DNA of 64,000 bases from the NCBI RefSeq assembly GCF_964204645.1, contig NC_134032.1, positions 6,257,175 through 6,321,174 of the forward strand. Reading direction: 5' to 3'. Below the pieces are notes generated by a model, which was not told the DNA's origin, made no database searches, and saw nothing but the letters and a program-made list of their open reading frames with translations. Origin of the DNA: Tubulanus polymorphus. Its lineage: Eukaryota > Nemertea > Palaeonemertea > Tubulaniformes > Tubulanidae. A program made the translations under genes and the position numbers. How positions within the stretch are numbered: position 1 is the stretch's first letter; each line of letters starts with the position of its first letter. This document shows positions 21,961-35,600 of this stretch, in pieces.

Positions 21961-22626
21961 CCTTAAACGCGATTTTGGGATATGGGGACTTCGTAGTAAT
22001 GAGTATGCCGTAAAATGCTATTATCTACAGTTGTATAGGTTTGATTTGGATCTGGATCCAGTTCCACAGTTGTGTGAGTTTTCATTTGACTGTGGATCCA
22101 GTTCGACATTTGACTCTGTATCCAGTTGGGATTTGACTAGGTAAACTCGTTTCAGTAAACGATGTTTTTCGTTGTTTTAGGTCTCATTGGATAAAACAAT
22201 GCCGATATTCACCCACTCAAGAACAGACATTTTCAAAAGAGGTATAAGCTAAAGGATCCGGACCCATATCTCGCCCGTCAACAGATTAAGGGATCAATAA
22301 AGTATTTTGAATTTGAATATGTTGAATGTCGACAAAGGTATTGCATTGTATCGACTAGCAACCAGTACCAATATTTATGACGTAGTGCACATCCACTAAA
22401 AATTCATTAGTAAAATGACATGAAAATCATTAAATAAGAGACATGATACTTGATGTATATATCATAGAATAAACACCACAATTGTAATTCGTTACTTGGG
22501 AACGCCAAAATGCGTGGCTGCTTAACCCTAAAATGTCCTACATTCCTTTTTCAGACCCACGCCTTCCAATTTTCCTAGATCCCACCCATGTTCTACTATT
22601 CAAACATAATCATTTCTTACTCATAG
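21961..22626. other. Sequence upstream of the sulfotransferase exon (presumed intron)
   Basis: Holds a copy of the CTTCG-AGTAATGAG repeat (21966-22015) and a diverged TCCAGTTCCACAG-type MITE (about 22040-22140). No upstream coding exon was recognised. A pyrimidine tract and TCATAG acceptor precede 22627. Confidence 0.5.
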
Positions 22627-23469
22627 GAAATCGAACGGTTGATCAGGAAACAGCAGGCGGAACGGAAAGCTAGATTGCTGGCCGCTTGCAGACGACAGGG
22701 CTTCCCGTTCCTGGAAAATAGATTGTTACACACGCGCGCCATGCTGGTCAACCGTAAATACAAATTCGTGTATTGCTACGCGCCGAAAGTAGCTAGCAGC
22801 ACGCTTAGATTCGTAATGATGCAACTGAGACGACGCGAAGACCCTCATCAAAGCCACGTCGAAAGTATAGCTCATTTAAATCAAGGGGACGTCCGCAAAA
22901 TTCTTACGGACTCGAGCTTCATTCGATTCATGTTCGTCAGGAATCCGTGGTCCAGACTTCTATCCGCTTTCAGAGACAAATTCTTGAACGTACACAACAT
23001 GTCGAAGTTCCCGCAAATCTACTGGCCTATGTTGGACAAATATGTCGGTCTCAAAGTTTACGATTCGACCAAAAATGGTGGAGATACCCTCTACAGCGTG
23101 CCCGGTCGTAGGCATATCAATTTCGAGAATTTTCTGCGCTTCGTCACGGATGGAGTCTGGGACACGAATTTCAGCAACTTCTACAACGAGCATTGGGATT
23201 TATTCTATCGCTTGTGCCGCCCGTGCGACATGGGCTACGACTTCATCGGCAAATACGAAACGTTCGCACAAGATTATACGTATCTGATGCGCAAACTTGG
23301 CATACATAATTTAACGTACATGGCCCTGGCGAGGCCTCATACGTCGGAGGAGTATCTGAACAATTATTATCGCATGGTCGATCGTCAAGTAATCAACAAA
23401 GTTCGCGAATTTTATAAATGGGACTTCGAAATGTTCGGTTACGATGACTATGGAAATTGTACGGATTGA
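22627..23469 (+). CDS. Carbohydrate sulfotransferase, terminal exon
   Basis: The 280-codon exon encodes a Sulfotransfer_2 domain of the CHST8-14/HNK-1 type: Golgi type II membrane enzymes that move sulfate from PAPS to glycan sugars. The 5'-phosphosulfate-binding loop is PKVASSTLR (exon residues ~53-61) and the 3'-phosphate site is FVRNPWSRLLSAFRDKF (~104-119). FIGKYETFAQD and the C-terminal FYKWDFEMFGYD are further family signatures. The frame is open upstream to an AG acceptor at 22625-22626, with a stop (TAG) in frame directly before it, so the exon begins at 22627 and the N-terminal cytoplasmic/TM part must lie in an upstream exon not found here. The TTG at 22639 is not the start. The exact sugar acceptor cannot be told. 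Confidence 0.88.
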   Translation, partial: EIERLIRKQQAERKARLLAACRRQGFPFLENRLLHTRAMLVNRKYKFVYCYAPKVASSTLRFVMMQLRRREDPHQSHVESIAHLNQGDVRKILTDSSFIRFMFVRNPWSRLLSAFRDKFLNVHNMSKFPQIYWPMLDKYVGLKVYDSTKNGGDTLYSVPGRRHINFENFLRFVTDGVWDTNFSNFYNEHWDLFYRLCRPCDMGYDFIGKYETFAQDYTYLMRKLGIHNLTYMALARPHTSEEYLNNYYRMVDRQVINKVREFYKWDFEMFGYDDYGNCTD

Positions 23470-23606
23470 CGCATCTTGAAGTGTCTAATCTTAGTCCCCA
23501 ATTTGTATTTCTTATCTTATTGACTAAGTGTAAGTCATCATTCGGACGGAAGGCATCAACAATAACATGATGAACGTCACAGCATGAATGACTCAGTGGC
23601 TACAAT

Positions 23607-24555
23607 TATGGGCGGCCATCCCCGCCAAACAGACGCTAAAGGATAAACCTATAACGTGAAGGATAAACCTATAACATGAAGTATAATGTAGTAACGTGAA
23701 GGATAAAATCATGACGTGAAGGATCAACTCATGTCATTAAGGATAAACCTGTTATGTCACCAGATGGCGTGCCAATCAATCAGAAATATGTTCAGTTGTG
23801 CGCACGCGTCATGACGTGTGAACTTTAATAAGTTTCAACGTACGGAATTAGGTTCGAATCCCGAAAATGATGAAGTGTCGCTGGTTTATTTTGTTTGCCG
23901 CATTATTTGTTTGCCGGTTTATTATCTCAAATAGGAAATAATAAACTTTGAAAGCCCCAGTATCTATAGTATGTGCTAATAGGTTCGAATCCTGAAATTG
24001 TGTATTTATTCATATATCGCGATATATTTCAAATTTTTAGCTTACTGCCGGCAAGATTTCAACCCGTTATCCCAAAAAATACAACAGATCATCTTAAGCA
24101 ATTATTGACAAAAAAACGAAGAATGCCTGGTCCTGTTGCGTCCGCAGTTGTGAGCCAAATGAGCCAAATCAAAACTCGCATTTATGAATAATTTTTGTGA
24201 TAAGAACCTAATAGCGCCAATGAAATAGACCAGCGACATTACGGTCATCAATTTGAAATAAGGATCAATATTGGGATTCGAACCTAATAAAAACTACAGT
24301 GACGCTCATGCTGGAGTCATTAAAGTTCACATGTCATGACGCCTGCGCACAACAAAATTTATTTCGACCGACCGGCACGCCATCTGGTGGCATTTTAGGT
24401 TTATCCTCGATGACGTGTGAGTTGATCCTTCACGTCATGACATTATCCTTCACGTAATGAGTTTATCCTTCACGTTATGAGTTCATCCTTCACGTTATGG
24501 GTTTATCCTTCACGTGATGACTTGAACGTCTGTTTGATGGGGATGGCCGCCCATA
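23607..24555. mobile_element. Foldback element with repeat-filled TIRs, 949 bp
   Basis: Ends TATGGGCGGCCATCCCC and GGGGATGGCCGCCCATA are perfect inverted copies, and arms of about 300 bp stay alignable inward to ATTAGGTTCGAATCCC. Each arm contains five or six tandem ~20-bp units (AAGGATAAACCTATAACGTG). Flanks are TACAAT (left) and TACGAT (right), a possible one-mismatch 6-bp target duplication. No transposase. It starts about 140 bp after the sulfotransferase stop, so may lie in its 3' UTR. Confidence 0.8.
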
Positions 24556-25383
24556 TACGATGGCTAGTTTCACTGAACATCTACGATATGATGAAATTCG
24601 CCTCTTCTATCGACTGCTTTGATCAGCAGTTGAGCTCGATCGAGGACAAATTGGTTTTTCTTACCAACAAAACCAATAAAAAGACACGAGAAAAGATGAA
24701 AACTTCAGGAACGTCGCGTTTTCAAACGATCGTTTTTTATTTATAAATTATCTCATAATACATCAGTATACATATATACTTTATGTGCAGAATTTACAGA
24801 AAATAAGTGATTACCAGACTTTCGCGTTGACAGGTTTTTATACATTGCTCGTATAGGGCCTATGCAGTAAACTCCGCAGACTAAAATCAAGGCGAGGCCA
24901 ACTCATCGGACCTTCGACTATTCCGTTAAATTCCGTTAAACTAAAGCTTGTTTTTGTCTCTTTTACCTAAAAAAAAATTCACTTGGTGCGAAAAATAAAC
25001 GATCATGAACTGCCGCTCGAATTGTATTTCCTTTTGTGACGCGAATAAAAGAAGACAAAACGAACGTGAAAACATGCAAACATTCGATGATAGAAAAATC
25101 AATAAACTTGTTAACGGGCAACAGTCGGCTATTTAGGATCGCTAACCAAGCAGGAGATTGTGTACGTAAGCTCTCCATGAGCTATGTGTAGTCTACTAAC
25201 GGTAGCCTACTGATCAAAGCACTAAACACATGCATGGTTACTATGTATTTGTGAAGAGATGTACATTGAGCAAACCTGGTGGTAGATGGGGGTGGTGGTA
25301 AATGGCAGGGCGGTATATGGGGGTTTACAGTACTTTCAACATATGCTAAGTTGAACGGATGAGAGGATTCGAGTAGTAAAGAG

Positions 25384-25719
25384 CATGGTTCCCATAGTTA
25401 TATGAATTAAAAATTCCAAAGTTTTTCCCCAAGTATTACATGGATGATTTTTCAATTTTCCCAAATGGAAATAAACACATATTGTCATGCTACAGTCAAC
25501 ATTTTAGCGGTGACTAGTTGATAAATATGATTTTCAAGGGAAATTGCTGATGAAAGTTGCCCTTGGCAAATGCAATACGTGAAATGTAATGAATTTCCAA
25601 AATTTCCCGAATTGCTCTTTTTGAGGAACATTTTTCAAATTCCCAATATTTCCAAACTGGGAATTATTATTTTAAAATTCACAAGTTCATCCCAATTTCC
25701 CTGTTCTGTGGGAACTATG
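25384..25719. mobile_element. MITE with CATGGTTCCCA termini, copy 1
   Basis: This 336-bp unit begins CATGGTTCCCATAG and ends CTGTGGGAACTATG, and is alignable over its full length with 46788-47122. Ends of this kind resemble hAT-derived MITEs, but superfamily is not proven. No ORF of interest. Confidence 0.75.
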
Positions 25720-28700
25720 TGAGAGGAGACCTGTATAATTTTTGGCATGTACTCGGACTTTCGCGTAACTGTGGATACTTCCGAACCTATAGTTCCACTG
25801 TTCGAACTCCACAGTATATAAATAAAGGCACCAGTTTTGACTAACTCGAAATTATTTTCCGACTTCCAGATGTATTTTCCGATTATCAACTCGGACCAAT
25901 TTTGCCACGGTCCCATTTTATCCTAGTTAGGCGAAGTTTACATGTATGCTTAAATGTAGGCCTTCTTAATGGTAAAAATTAGAACCCCAACAGCCACACG
26001 TAAATGACAAGTGCATGTATATGTGCGCACATGTACCGTACATGCAGGTAGGCCTAAATACATTGAAATTGCGTAATTGACAGGAAAGATGAAATTTTCA
26101 TCATGAGTCGGGAGACACTAAGTACCTGGCAGGGGCAGATTTAAGGGGTGTGCGCATCCTCTTAATCCGCCCCTACATTCTTCCCCCTGAAGCTTATACA
26201 CACTAGCTAAGTTGATAGGTCATTATCCTTCTTCGAACCTGATGGAATTTTGTGGCTAAGCTGTGCTCTATATTCGGGCAGAGTTTTCTTGCCGTGGTAG
26301 AGTCTCGTGATGCCCATGTCTTCAACACACCGATTAACTTAACATCACGCATGTTTGACATTATATTTACAAGTTCCATTACAATCATCACAATAATAAT
26401 ATTCTATTTACACAAATATTGCAGATCAAAAGAATCCAGTGACAGTCCAGTACCGTAGTAGGCTTAGACAGGTAGCAATCCGCTGCCTGTACAAACCCCT
26501 CTCAACCAGGAGCGGATCCATGGGGGCCAAAGCGGTCCACCCCCTATTTTTGCCAAGATATCACAACCTGGCTTGAAAAGTTACACATACACTGGCAACT
26601 CAGTGCCAGTCATTTTGTGCTAGTATCAATCTAGATATTTAGAAAATAATCCAATTTTCAAAATATTCTTGGGCCCCTAAATCCCCTTAAAGGAGCACAG
26701 AGCTCACATTCATGTAGCAAGACGTGCATGATGTGATGATTTTTAACCCCCATCCCCCTTTCAAAATTCTTGGATATGCCCCTGTGGACCCATCAGTTCC
26801 AGGATTAAGTTTGATCATTGACTCTAAAACGATTTTGTTTTAGAGTCTGTGGTCATCATTTGGATAGATCATGGAAACAAAGAGTCCATGGATAAATCAG
26901 CATTAAACATAATGATCACCCCAACTACGACTTTAGCCAGTTTCGCTGTATAGGCGTACATGCTCAAAATATGACCATATACCCCACTTAACCGAGAGTG
27001 TTAATAAGGTCTAAATTCATTGTTCCAAAGCAATGTCAACACAGTGACATTAAAACTACATTATTACTCCGTGACATATTGACTTAAAACATGGACCCCA
27101 AAATGATAAAACCATGTGAATGACGAATTGGAACTAACTGGATCCAATTCCACAAATGTGAGTTAGTCTACTCTGAAAATTTAGTCCATTTTCAGTGCGT
27201 CAAATATCAACTCACAACTGCGTAACCTGGATCCAGTTCCAGTCGTGAGTTAGAATAAACTCTGGACTCAGGATCTAGTTCAACAGTTGTTAAGAGTAAC
27301 TCTAATCTAAAAACAATTCATAGTTCAAAATCCTGTTCAAAATTTGCCCACCACTTGTTTAGATGCAAGTGCAGCAACTTCAAGGTGGGCCTATGAACAT
27401 ATAGCACCCATATCACTCTTTTCTCTTCACTTCAGAAATAGTGCATAATTCAGAAGTTTAGACACACCCATCCACCATTATTCCTATTCTCGTAGTATTT
27501 GCTAACACTCCCACACACGTGAAAATCATATCTTATATGACACGAAAAAGTACATCTATTCAATAACATATCAATCTGTTAGCGTATATATTATAACTGT
27601 TATCATCATTATCAGTACAATAGCATACATGTACAAACTAGACATATTATCACATGAAATGAAAAGAAACTAGTATCATGAAGTCATACGTGCTGTCTTC
27701 TAATTAAATCTTATACAATCAAAAACCCAAAACAATCTACAGTCCTAATTTTGTCAGGTCATAATCTGATAAGTTGTTCTACCGAAGTTGTCATTGTTTT
27801 ATGTCTTAATTTGCTGAAGTCGTTTCTATTTTTTGTGCCCTAACAGTTAATTTCTAATTCAATGTACTAAGAGTAAGTCTTTGGGAAAGTTATCACATAA
27901 CAGAAGTCTCTTTTTTGAGTCCCAATTTGTATTTCCAATTAGATTTACTTAATGTAGGTCACTATTTGGAACAGCCGTCAACATAATGATTGAAATATAT
28001 GTTTGACTGTTTTATTGCATTTGCATATACACTAGTGAATCAGCCCAAGAAGCAGATCGCGAGGGGCCAGAGCATGACCATTTTGAAAAAAGGCATTTAC
28101 AAAGGGAAGATTGTCAATATTGATGATAATAATGTGGTGGAACCTCGTTACAGCAAATTCAGGAGACCAGAAAAACTTTTTCTTATAAATCTATCATAAG
28201 CTGAACCACATTACAACAATCTTCAGGAGACCAGAAAATTCTACGCCCTACGTTTGTATTGACAAGGTTTTTCTGACTTATCAAAACACAAACATTTTCA
28301 CAAAATTTTGTTGTTGTCGCGGTAATTTTTAATGAGTCTAGCAGAAACGTAAAATTAAAATCATATTATTTGAAGAAAAATATCTTGAAAATTGAGATAA
28401 AATTGTATAATGCAAATTTAGATAACCATTCATTCAACCCTCACAATCACCTGACCTAAGTACAGCTCACATCCCCTGCATTTAATTCATGTATAATATG
28501 ATACAACAATAAGTAATTGCAAACTATACAATCTTTGCCAGTCTCCATAGACAAGTGACTGTATAATTCAATCGAAGGATGAAACCCCACAATTATGAAG
28601 AGCAACCGAAAGTGTAGTGAAGTTTAGACTCAATTCTAGGAATCATTTCCAAAACTGGAAAATAGCTCACAGAATAAACATCAATGCCACTACTCTTAGT

Positions 28701-29061
28701 TTTTGAATATAGTTCATAGAATTGAGTAGAAACGTCACTAATTTCCAATTGAGTCGAAAAAGTCACAACTCCCTAAGTTTGGAAAATGGCTCTTAGAAAT
28801 GGGTCTTAATGTCGCTAATCTCTTAGCTTCTCCTCATAATTGTTTGTTTTTTCTTCCATATCAAATCTTCGCACAGGCATAATTACCTGCCGCACACTTC
28901 AAACATTCAAAGTGTCCGTATTTGTCCACGCTCCAACGGTGAATGGATAATCATGAGTTGGTTTCATCCATGCACGCACGCACAAACACACACATGTAAG
29001 AAAACTACGTATAATTTACGAAGAATGCCGCAAACAAAAAGTCATCATTATTAGTGTTTCT
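25720..29061. other. Region between sulfotransferase and STAM, largely unassigned
   Basis: Contains palindromic TCCAGTTCCAC-type MITE sequence (about 27130-27300), a perfect hairpin GACTCTAAAAC...GTTTTAGAGTC (about 26819-26846), a mirrored pair of the TAGACTCAATTCTA repeat (28610-28750) and a small protein-like frame (about 28036-28199). The right part should include the STAM 3' UTR; a minus-strand AATAAA is at 28011-28016. Confidence 0.4.
28011..28016 (-). terminator. Candidate STAM polyadenylation signal
   Basis: AATAAA on the minus strand, about 1.05 kb past the STAM stop codon. It was the nearest canonical signal noticed, but no cleavage-site evidence is available from sequence alone. 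Confidence 0.25.
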
Positions 29062-29646
29062 TTATAGTAATGGTTGTTGCTGGGGCTGAGCCTGCTGGTG
29101 ATAAAGTTGCTGGTGCTGATGTGGAGGCGGCAGCGAGTAGTTTAACACGCTATCCGACGTCGATCCAAGAGCCGATGGATACATGGCACCATTACTGGCC
29201 AGGCTGAAAAAACAAACAACGTCGAAATAAGATGCATCCTAGGTTCTTACATCACACATCCTCTCCATGAGAAGTCTTGATCCATGATTTCATCAATAAT
29301 CAGTTTAATCAGTTTATTAAACATCAATTTGTTCGGTTAGAATTTTGCATTCAAAAAAAACGATTTTTCCTCAAGTTTTTTTTTCATTCATCAGCAATAG
29401 TGCTCTGAACATAATCTTCGTGTAATGTTGAAAAACCACTCAAATCAATATGAAATCACCTAAATCAATGACATTACTGCATACATCGTACCTATTACTA
29501 TAATCCGACTGATTTACATTGAGACTAGACGTAGATGATACTTGCGGCATCTGACCTTGGTTTGGTGGTACCATTTGACCTTGAAACTGAGGCGGAGGCG
29601 CCATCTGTTCTTGGGGAATATGACCTTGAGGTGGTGGCACCGACCC
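29062..29646 (-). CDS. STAM: STAM exons 14-15, C-terminal tail
   Basis: Exon 14 (29646-29492) encodes a Pro/Gln-rich stretch ([18 protein letters not shown]) and ends in phase 2 at AAT AG|GTACGA. Exon 15 (29203-29062) encodes [19 protein letters not shown] and a Gln-rich end, stopping with TAA after QQQPLL. The final QQPLL equals the end of vertebrate STAM2, which makes the stop position convincing. Low-complexity tails of STAM vary greatly between phyla. Confidence 0.88.
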
Positions 29647-32600
29647 CTGTTGAAAATGAATGATTTGTTTTTTGCGTAATGCATACATGTATATACAAAC
29701 ACAATATAAAGTACTACAACCTCCTTAATTTACTTGAAAAAAGGCTCCAATGTACAAGCATTTAATCCATTGTAGAACCTTTTTAATTCTTTCAGTGCTG
29801 ACTTATTATTAATACCCGGAAATGCTGGAGATAGAAAATACCACCTCAGTGTGATGTTTAATGGGCACACTGCTTTATCGTGTCTACACCATGTTGCGGT
29901 GTATCGTTTGTTACGGGTACTAATGTTTCAAATGTTTGACAGGTGCTATATACTATCTTTCAATAGAGATAAAAATAGTTTCTAATAACGTCAATACACC
30001 ACAATGTGAAATCTCAATCGACACGAAAATGAGAGCGTTAATCAATACAGGACCATGCAGTAGGATTAACTGAGTACATTTTACTTTGGAGCGCAAAAGT
30101 TCTGAGATTAGCAATAACGAATGTATTAACAGCTGATAAAGATGAAATCATGGTGCACTCAGTAGTAAGCATGTTCAACTTTGATGTAACATGGTAATGG
30201 GTTTCCTATGACTCACTCGCACATGGCAGAACAATGGTAAAGATAACAATTTTATTTGGATCTAGGGTCTAACTTCACCCGAATTTAAATCCCCCAAATC
30301 CCAGTAGATTCCAGATGTTGGCAGTAGATGGCGTGTACATGTGTGCGTGTACCGTGTTATCTGTTACTGCAGCGTTGCATGGAGTGTTTGACCCAATTTG
30401 CATTGCTTGATGAGATTTAATTAGAAAGGTCAATCAGGATTTATAAGGCTGACATTAAGGAGCTATGCATAATTTTCCAACCCATCTAGGATGGGTATTT
30501 TTGCTAGTTCTTGATGAAGTCACTGAGAAACCCCTTCTAAAAGGCTTTCCAAAAGATGCCCTTCAGAAGGGCTTTCCCTGTGATGCCATCATCAAGAAAC
30601 AAGGTTAACCGTGGATTGGAAGAATGGGGAAAAATCCATTGTAATTTTTCTCCCAGTACTTCCAAACGGCTATTAAGAACTGATAAATGAAACTCTCCAT
30701 CTAAATTCCCACACCCATCTCCCTTCTAATGAAAAAATCAAATAAGGAAACGCTGTTTATATAATTCATTCTGAAAATATTCTAGGCTATGTGAGTGTGA
30801 GTAGTTTCTTTAGAAGGGCTGATCACCACAGTGATATAGGTGCGCAATGTCAAGAGATATCAGGGGGGTTATAAGCGCACAGCGAGCGCCGAAGGCGCGA
30901 GCTGGAAGCTCCTTAAGTTAATCGTGCGTATGAGGCAAATTCAAATTTTCTATATTTCTCCATTTCTCCATACCGTCCTTCTCGAAAAGTGTAGTTTACA
31001 TCCGGGACACATGGGCATTGGCTAAATCGCGGCGATGAAAATGACGGTCACGGACGGACTTCCGTCGAAACTTGCGGGCCGCGTCGCGCGGGTAGTTTAA
31101 ATACGTGAATGAAGGATAACAAAACGATTTTGTGTAATTTTCAGAATATTTACAAAGAATATTCACGAAATATTGTCAAAGAAATGTCATTTTTAGTTCG
31201 TATTTCTCCGTAGAAACCGATTGGAAGACTGGATTCGAATCCCACAAAAAGCACAGTCCCTTAGCAACGGGTCGAATTTTTTTAGAATAACAAGAGCGCT
31301 GGTTTCACAGCATCACTAAGGGTCGAGTCCCGGAGAATAACGCGCGCGCGCGCGGTCCGTGGTTACAAAATGACCGTCCCGCTCCACACAAGTACTGAAT
31401 AATTAACTCAGAATTTTGCCAATCCCTGGGAGTAAAATGCCGTGCGTTTTTTAACATATCGTATCTTTATGTGTTTTTTACTCCCGTTTTTCAAACGTTA
31501 TTCCCCTTTTCCGTTTCGAGTAAAATTCGCTATAATCCGTACCGTATTTAAAATACCGTTGTTCCATTAATTCCGTACCCATGCAACCCGTTGTAATACT
31601 TAGGAACAAATCGTTAGTGTAAAACATATAAAACTATTGAAGCCATGAGATTTAATGTAGAAATCTGACGTTTTTAAACTACAGAAAAATTTATTTTCGT
31701 ATAATCGATAAAACCATAGGCTCTCAATACGTAATCAACATTCCCAAACTCCCACGTTGTTTTTCGCAAAAAATGATTTCTTTCTTTTTTAATCTTCAAA
31801 TTTCTTGTGTAAAACATATAAAACTGTTAAAGCCGTTCGTAGAACATATCTGACGATACAGGAAGATTTATTGTCGTAAAACAAACAAGGCTTTCAATTT
31901 GTAATCAACACTCCCAAAGCATGTTTTTTTTCGCAAAAATGAATTCCTTTTATACATGTATTTGATCACGGCGAATCTTCGCTCGCTTCGACATTTTGGG
32001 TGATTTTCTTTGGCCACGGCCCACGCCGAACACAGGTGCCCCCGCAAAACCTATTTTTTTACAATGCAGAATTCTATATAAGTTGCCGAAAGGGCACTCG
32101 CCTCTGTTTATTCATTAAAACTTAAGACTGGCTGTGCGCTTCACCAAGTTTCGACTTTGACATATTAATTATTATTTTAAGAATTCTCTAAATTTCTTCT
32201 TTGAGAAAAAAATCCATTTTTTCTTTCAATGAAATCACAAAAGAGCAACAAATTTTGGACAGACTGAGCAAGTAAGAAAGTTATCTTTTGTCACATTGCA
32301 AGCCGAACCACTGTAACCGACCATAAAAATGATGTGAATCAAGCATGCTTTACCATGGACAGATCCAAGTCCAGAGAGCTAAGATTTGCATTAACTGATT
32401 AAAAATTATTTGACCTCGGAGTTAACTCTAACTCATGGAACTGGATCCTGAGTCCAGAGAAAACTCTAATTCACAACTGGATTCTGAAGTATTCGAAATC
32501 CAGATTGAACTGATCCTGATCCATATTCGACTAAATCATAAACACAATTTTCATTTTGTTAAGCAACCCACAATTACCTGCATATGATGGTGGTGGTTCA

Positions 32601-35600
32601 ATGACATCTGTCCGGGCATCGTCGGCTGTGGTTGACCTTGAACGTTTGGCATTTGATTTGCGGCAGATGTCATTGCCGCCGGGCCAGTTGCGATGTGATT
32701 CTGCGGTACGTACTGCAATGAATGGCTGCCATTCACGTAATTGTTGAAATCAGGCAAATACTGCTACGCGCGAAAAAAACAGCAAAGCGACGCAACGAAA
32801 GATGTAAAAAAAGAAAAGATAAATGGAAATGAGTTAGGATAAAAGCAGCAAAATAAGCAAAAAAGGAGAATGCAAAAAATAGATGAAACAAATAAGTAAT
32901 AATGAATAACGATGAAGATAAATAACCAATAAGTAACTTGAAATACTTAATTGAAAGTCTTAGGTTCAACCGAAGTAACATACATATAACGTTTTCATTT
33001 ATCTAATTGAACAGTGGAACTCCGTCCGTAGACAGCTTTTGCAATGGGCAATTCTATCATTGCCAAAAAGGGTACACTGATAGCTAACGTAGAGATTTAT
33101 GCCATTTTAAACACTAATGAAACAAACTCATCACAGATAACTACATTGATCTTATTTCACTATAGCCATTGGCCGTTGGTTCTATACATGTACGACCTAT
33201 GTAGTAGGGCGAAATGAAATTGAATACTGCACTGACGACAAAACTTTGTAAAGAGGCAGGACTCTGTTGCTGTATTTTAGAAAAAATCTGACTTTCAAAA
33301 CTAGGGGTCCAGGGACACCATGCCCACTTGGGAAGTGGTTTCAAATGCTCAACAATCTAACAATTTCAACATTCAACGCCCCCTGGTGACCATTTACAAA
33401 AACCAATGACCTTGAAACTCACCACAATCATAGAACATGTCAGCAGCTACGATTTTGTAATTGATTGTGATAACAAAATATGCCTCGTTACCAATTTAAT
33501 ATGGAAATACTAAGTCATTCTACTATTCAACGCCCCCTGGTGACCATATTCAAAACCCAATGACCTCGAAACTCACCGCAATCATAGAACATGTCATGAA
33601 CTACAACTTTGCAATTGAACATGGTAACAAAATATGCCTAGGTACCAATATAATAAGGAAATATTAAGTTATTCTACTATTCAACGCCCCCTGGTGACCA
33701 TATAGAAAAACTTATGTCCTTAAAACTCGCAACAATCATAGATGATGTCATGAGCTACAACTTTCCAATTGATTGTGGTTATAAAATATGCATAGGTACG
33801 AATATAATAAAGAAATGCTAAGATATTGTATTATTCAACGCCCCCTGGTGGCCATATACGAAATCCAATTACCTTGAAACTCACCACAATCATAGAACAC
33901 ATTATGAGCTACAACTTTCTAATTGATTGTGGTAGCAAAATATGCTTAGGTATCAATATAATGTGGAAAAACTTTTTCCCACTTACGAATGAGTACTGGT
34001 GACACCAAGATGGCCGCCAATTGCGTCATAATTGGCTGATGAAAAATACATGTCTCAGGTATAAAACATCCCTTTCCAAAGAATACCCATCACAATTTGT
34101 AATGAGAAATGGCAAACCAGTAGGAATCTACAGGACTCAGAATTCGGGCCAAAATTAACATTTTTGGGCACTAAATAGGTCATAGGACGGCCATCTTGAG
34201 TCCGACCGACCCAATTTTTGTTATGTTGATGGGCCCTGGGGGGATTCACATATATCCGAAAGATCAAGGTAATTGATCGAAGCGTCTTCAAAATTTCCCT
34301 CAAAAAGTTAAAAAATGTGTAAAAAGTACTGATTTTGGCGAACAACAATGGCTGCCAGTCGGCCATCTTGATTCTGACAAGGCCAGTTTTTGGGCTGAAG
34401 ATGTGCCTAGGGTAGATACATGTGTAACCCAAATATCAAGACGTTACCTTGAAGCGTCTTCAAAACTTCCCAAAATAACTGGATTCCGTCTACGGACGGA
34501 CGGACGAACGGACGGACGACGGACGAAAAGTGAACGCAATAGCCCGCTGGGACTAAAGTCCCAAGTGGGCTAAAAAGGGCATTGCTAAAAAAAGCCTTTT
34601 GTTCGTACTCATCGGAAACTCATCGGAAATGAACTAATTCTAACACTTCAACTCACTCACATCCATGAAACTGAATCAAGATCCACAGTTATGAAGTTAT
34701 GAGTTGTCTAAACTCTAAAGTTCATTTTCAGTGACTTAACTCTGAATCAAATCTAAACTAGGAACTGTAGAAGCAGATCCAAAATAAAGGATTTATAATA
34801 CGGCACAGAGTGAAACAACAAAATTTTCTAGACAGCATTTATACGTACAGGAACTTGTTGCGGTAAAGATGGCGGCTGATGTTGTTGTACAGTGGTCGTA
34901 GGCGGCACCATTGATGACGGCGGATATTTCGATACCGGGGGCAATGATGCGTATCCGGGAAATTGTGGCAGTTCACGCATCAAACTGTGATACATCTGTA
35001 GTGCTTCGATCACTTTACCGTTAAGCTCCATCAGACTGTTGTGTTTGCGGTCGACATCCATCAGCTTCTGATCGATCAATGGCGCCATGCCTTTACATTG
35101 TTCTATTTCAGAAATAGGAAATAACCGCATTTAAGAAAATGATGTAATTATCATTCATTGGTTATCATTAAGTAACTATCAATATTATCATATTATCATT
35201 ATTATCATCAAGATAATGCATAAAGAAAACATAATACATATATGATTCATTTGTTATTCAATTGTTATTATTGATTACCTCTATTCACTATTATGATTTG
35301 TCATTATTGTCATTATTACTATTATTATCAGGGACGTAATGATGACTCTACAATTGACTGCCGAAATAGTGAATTTGGTTTCTAGTAAGTGAGGATCCAC
35401 CAGATGTCGGTACACCAGGTGCTAGTGTGCAGTAGGACATCAACTACTGCGGCAATAGAGGATTCTGCACATGACAAGCAAGAATAAACTAGGTGTCGCT
35501 AGTGTGCATGAGGAATATGATGCCAGATTTCTCAAATTCTACGAATGACAAATAAAAATCGCACCATATTTGAACCATCAAGATCGATCTGAGTTCATCA

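Noticed and set aside
22639-22641. TTG as start of the sulfotransferase
   Set aside because: The frame is open upstream to a splice acceptor at 22626; the family needs an N-terminal membrane anchor encoded in an earlier exon.
33361-33960. Regularly spaced repeats that could suggest a CRISPR array
   Set aside because: Units are ~154 bp tandem copies without unique spacers, in a eukaryotic transposable element.
34055-34432. Apparently conserved frame containing [10 protein letters not shown](F/Y)LVPK, also near 15800 and 49300
   Set aside because: It recurs because the DNA of the Helentron-like arm is conserved. Frames break at different places in each copy and the pattern does not look like protein-level conservation.
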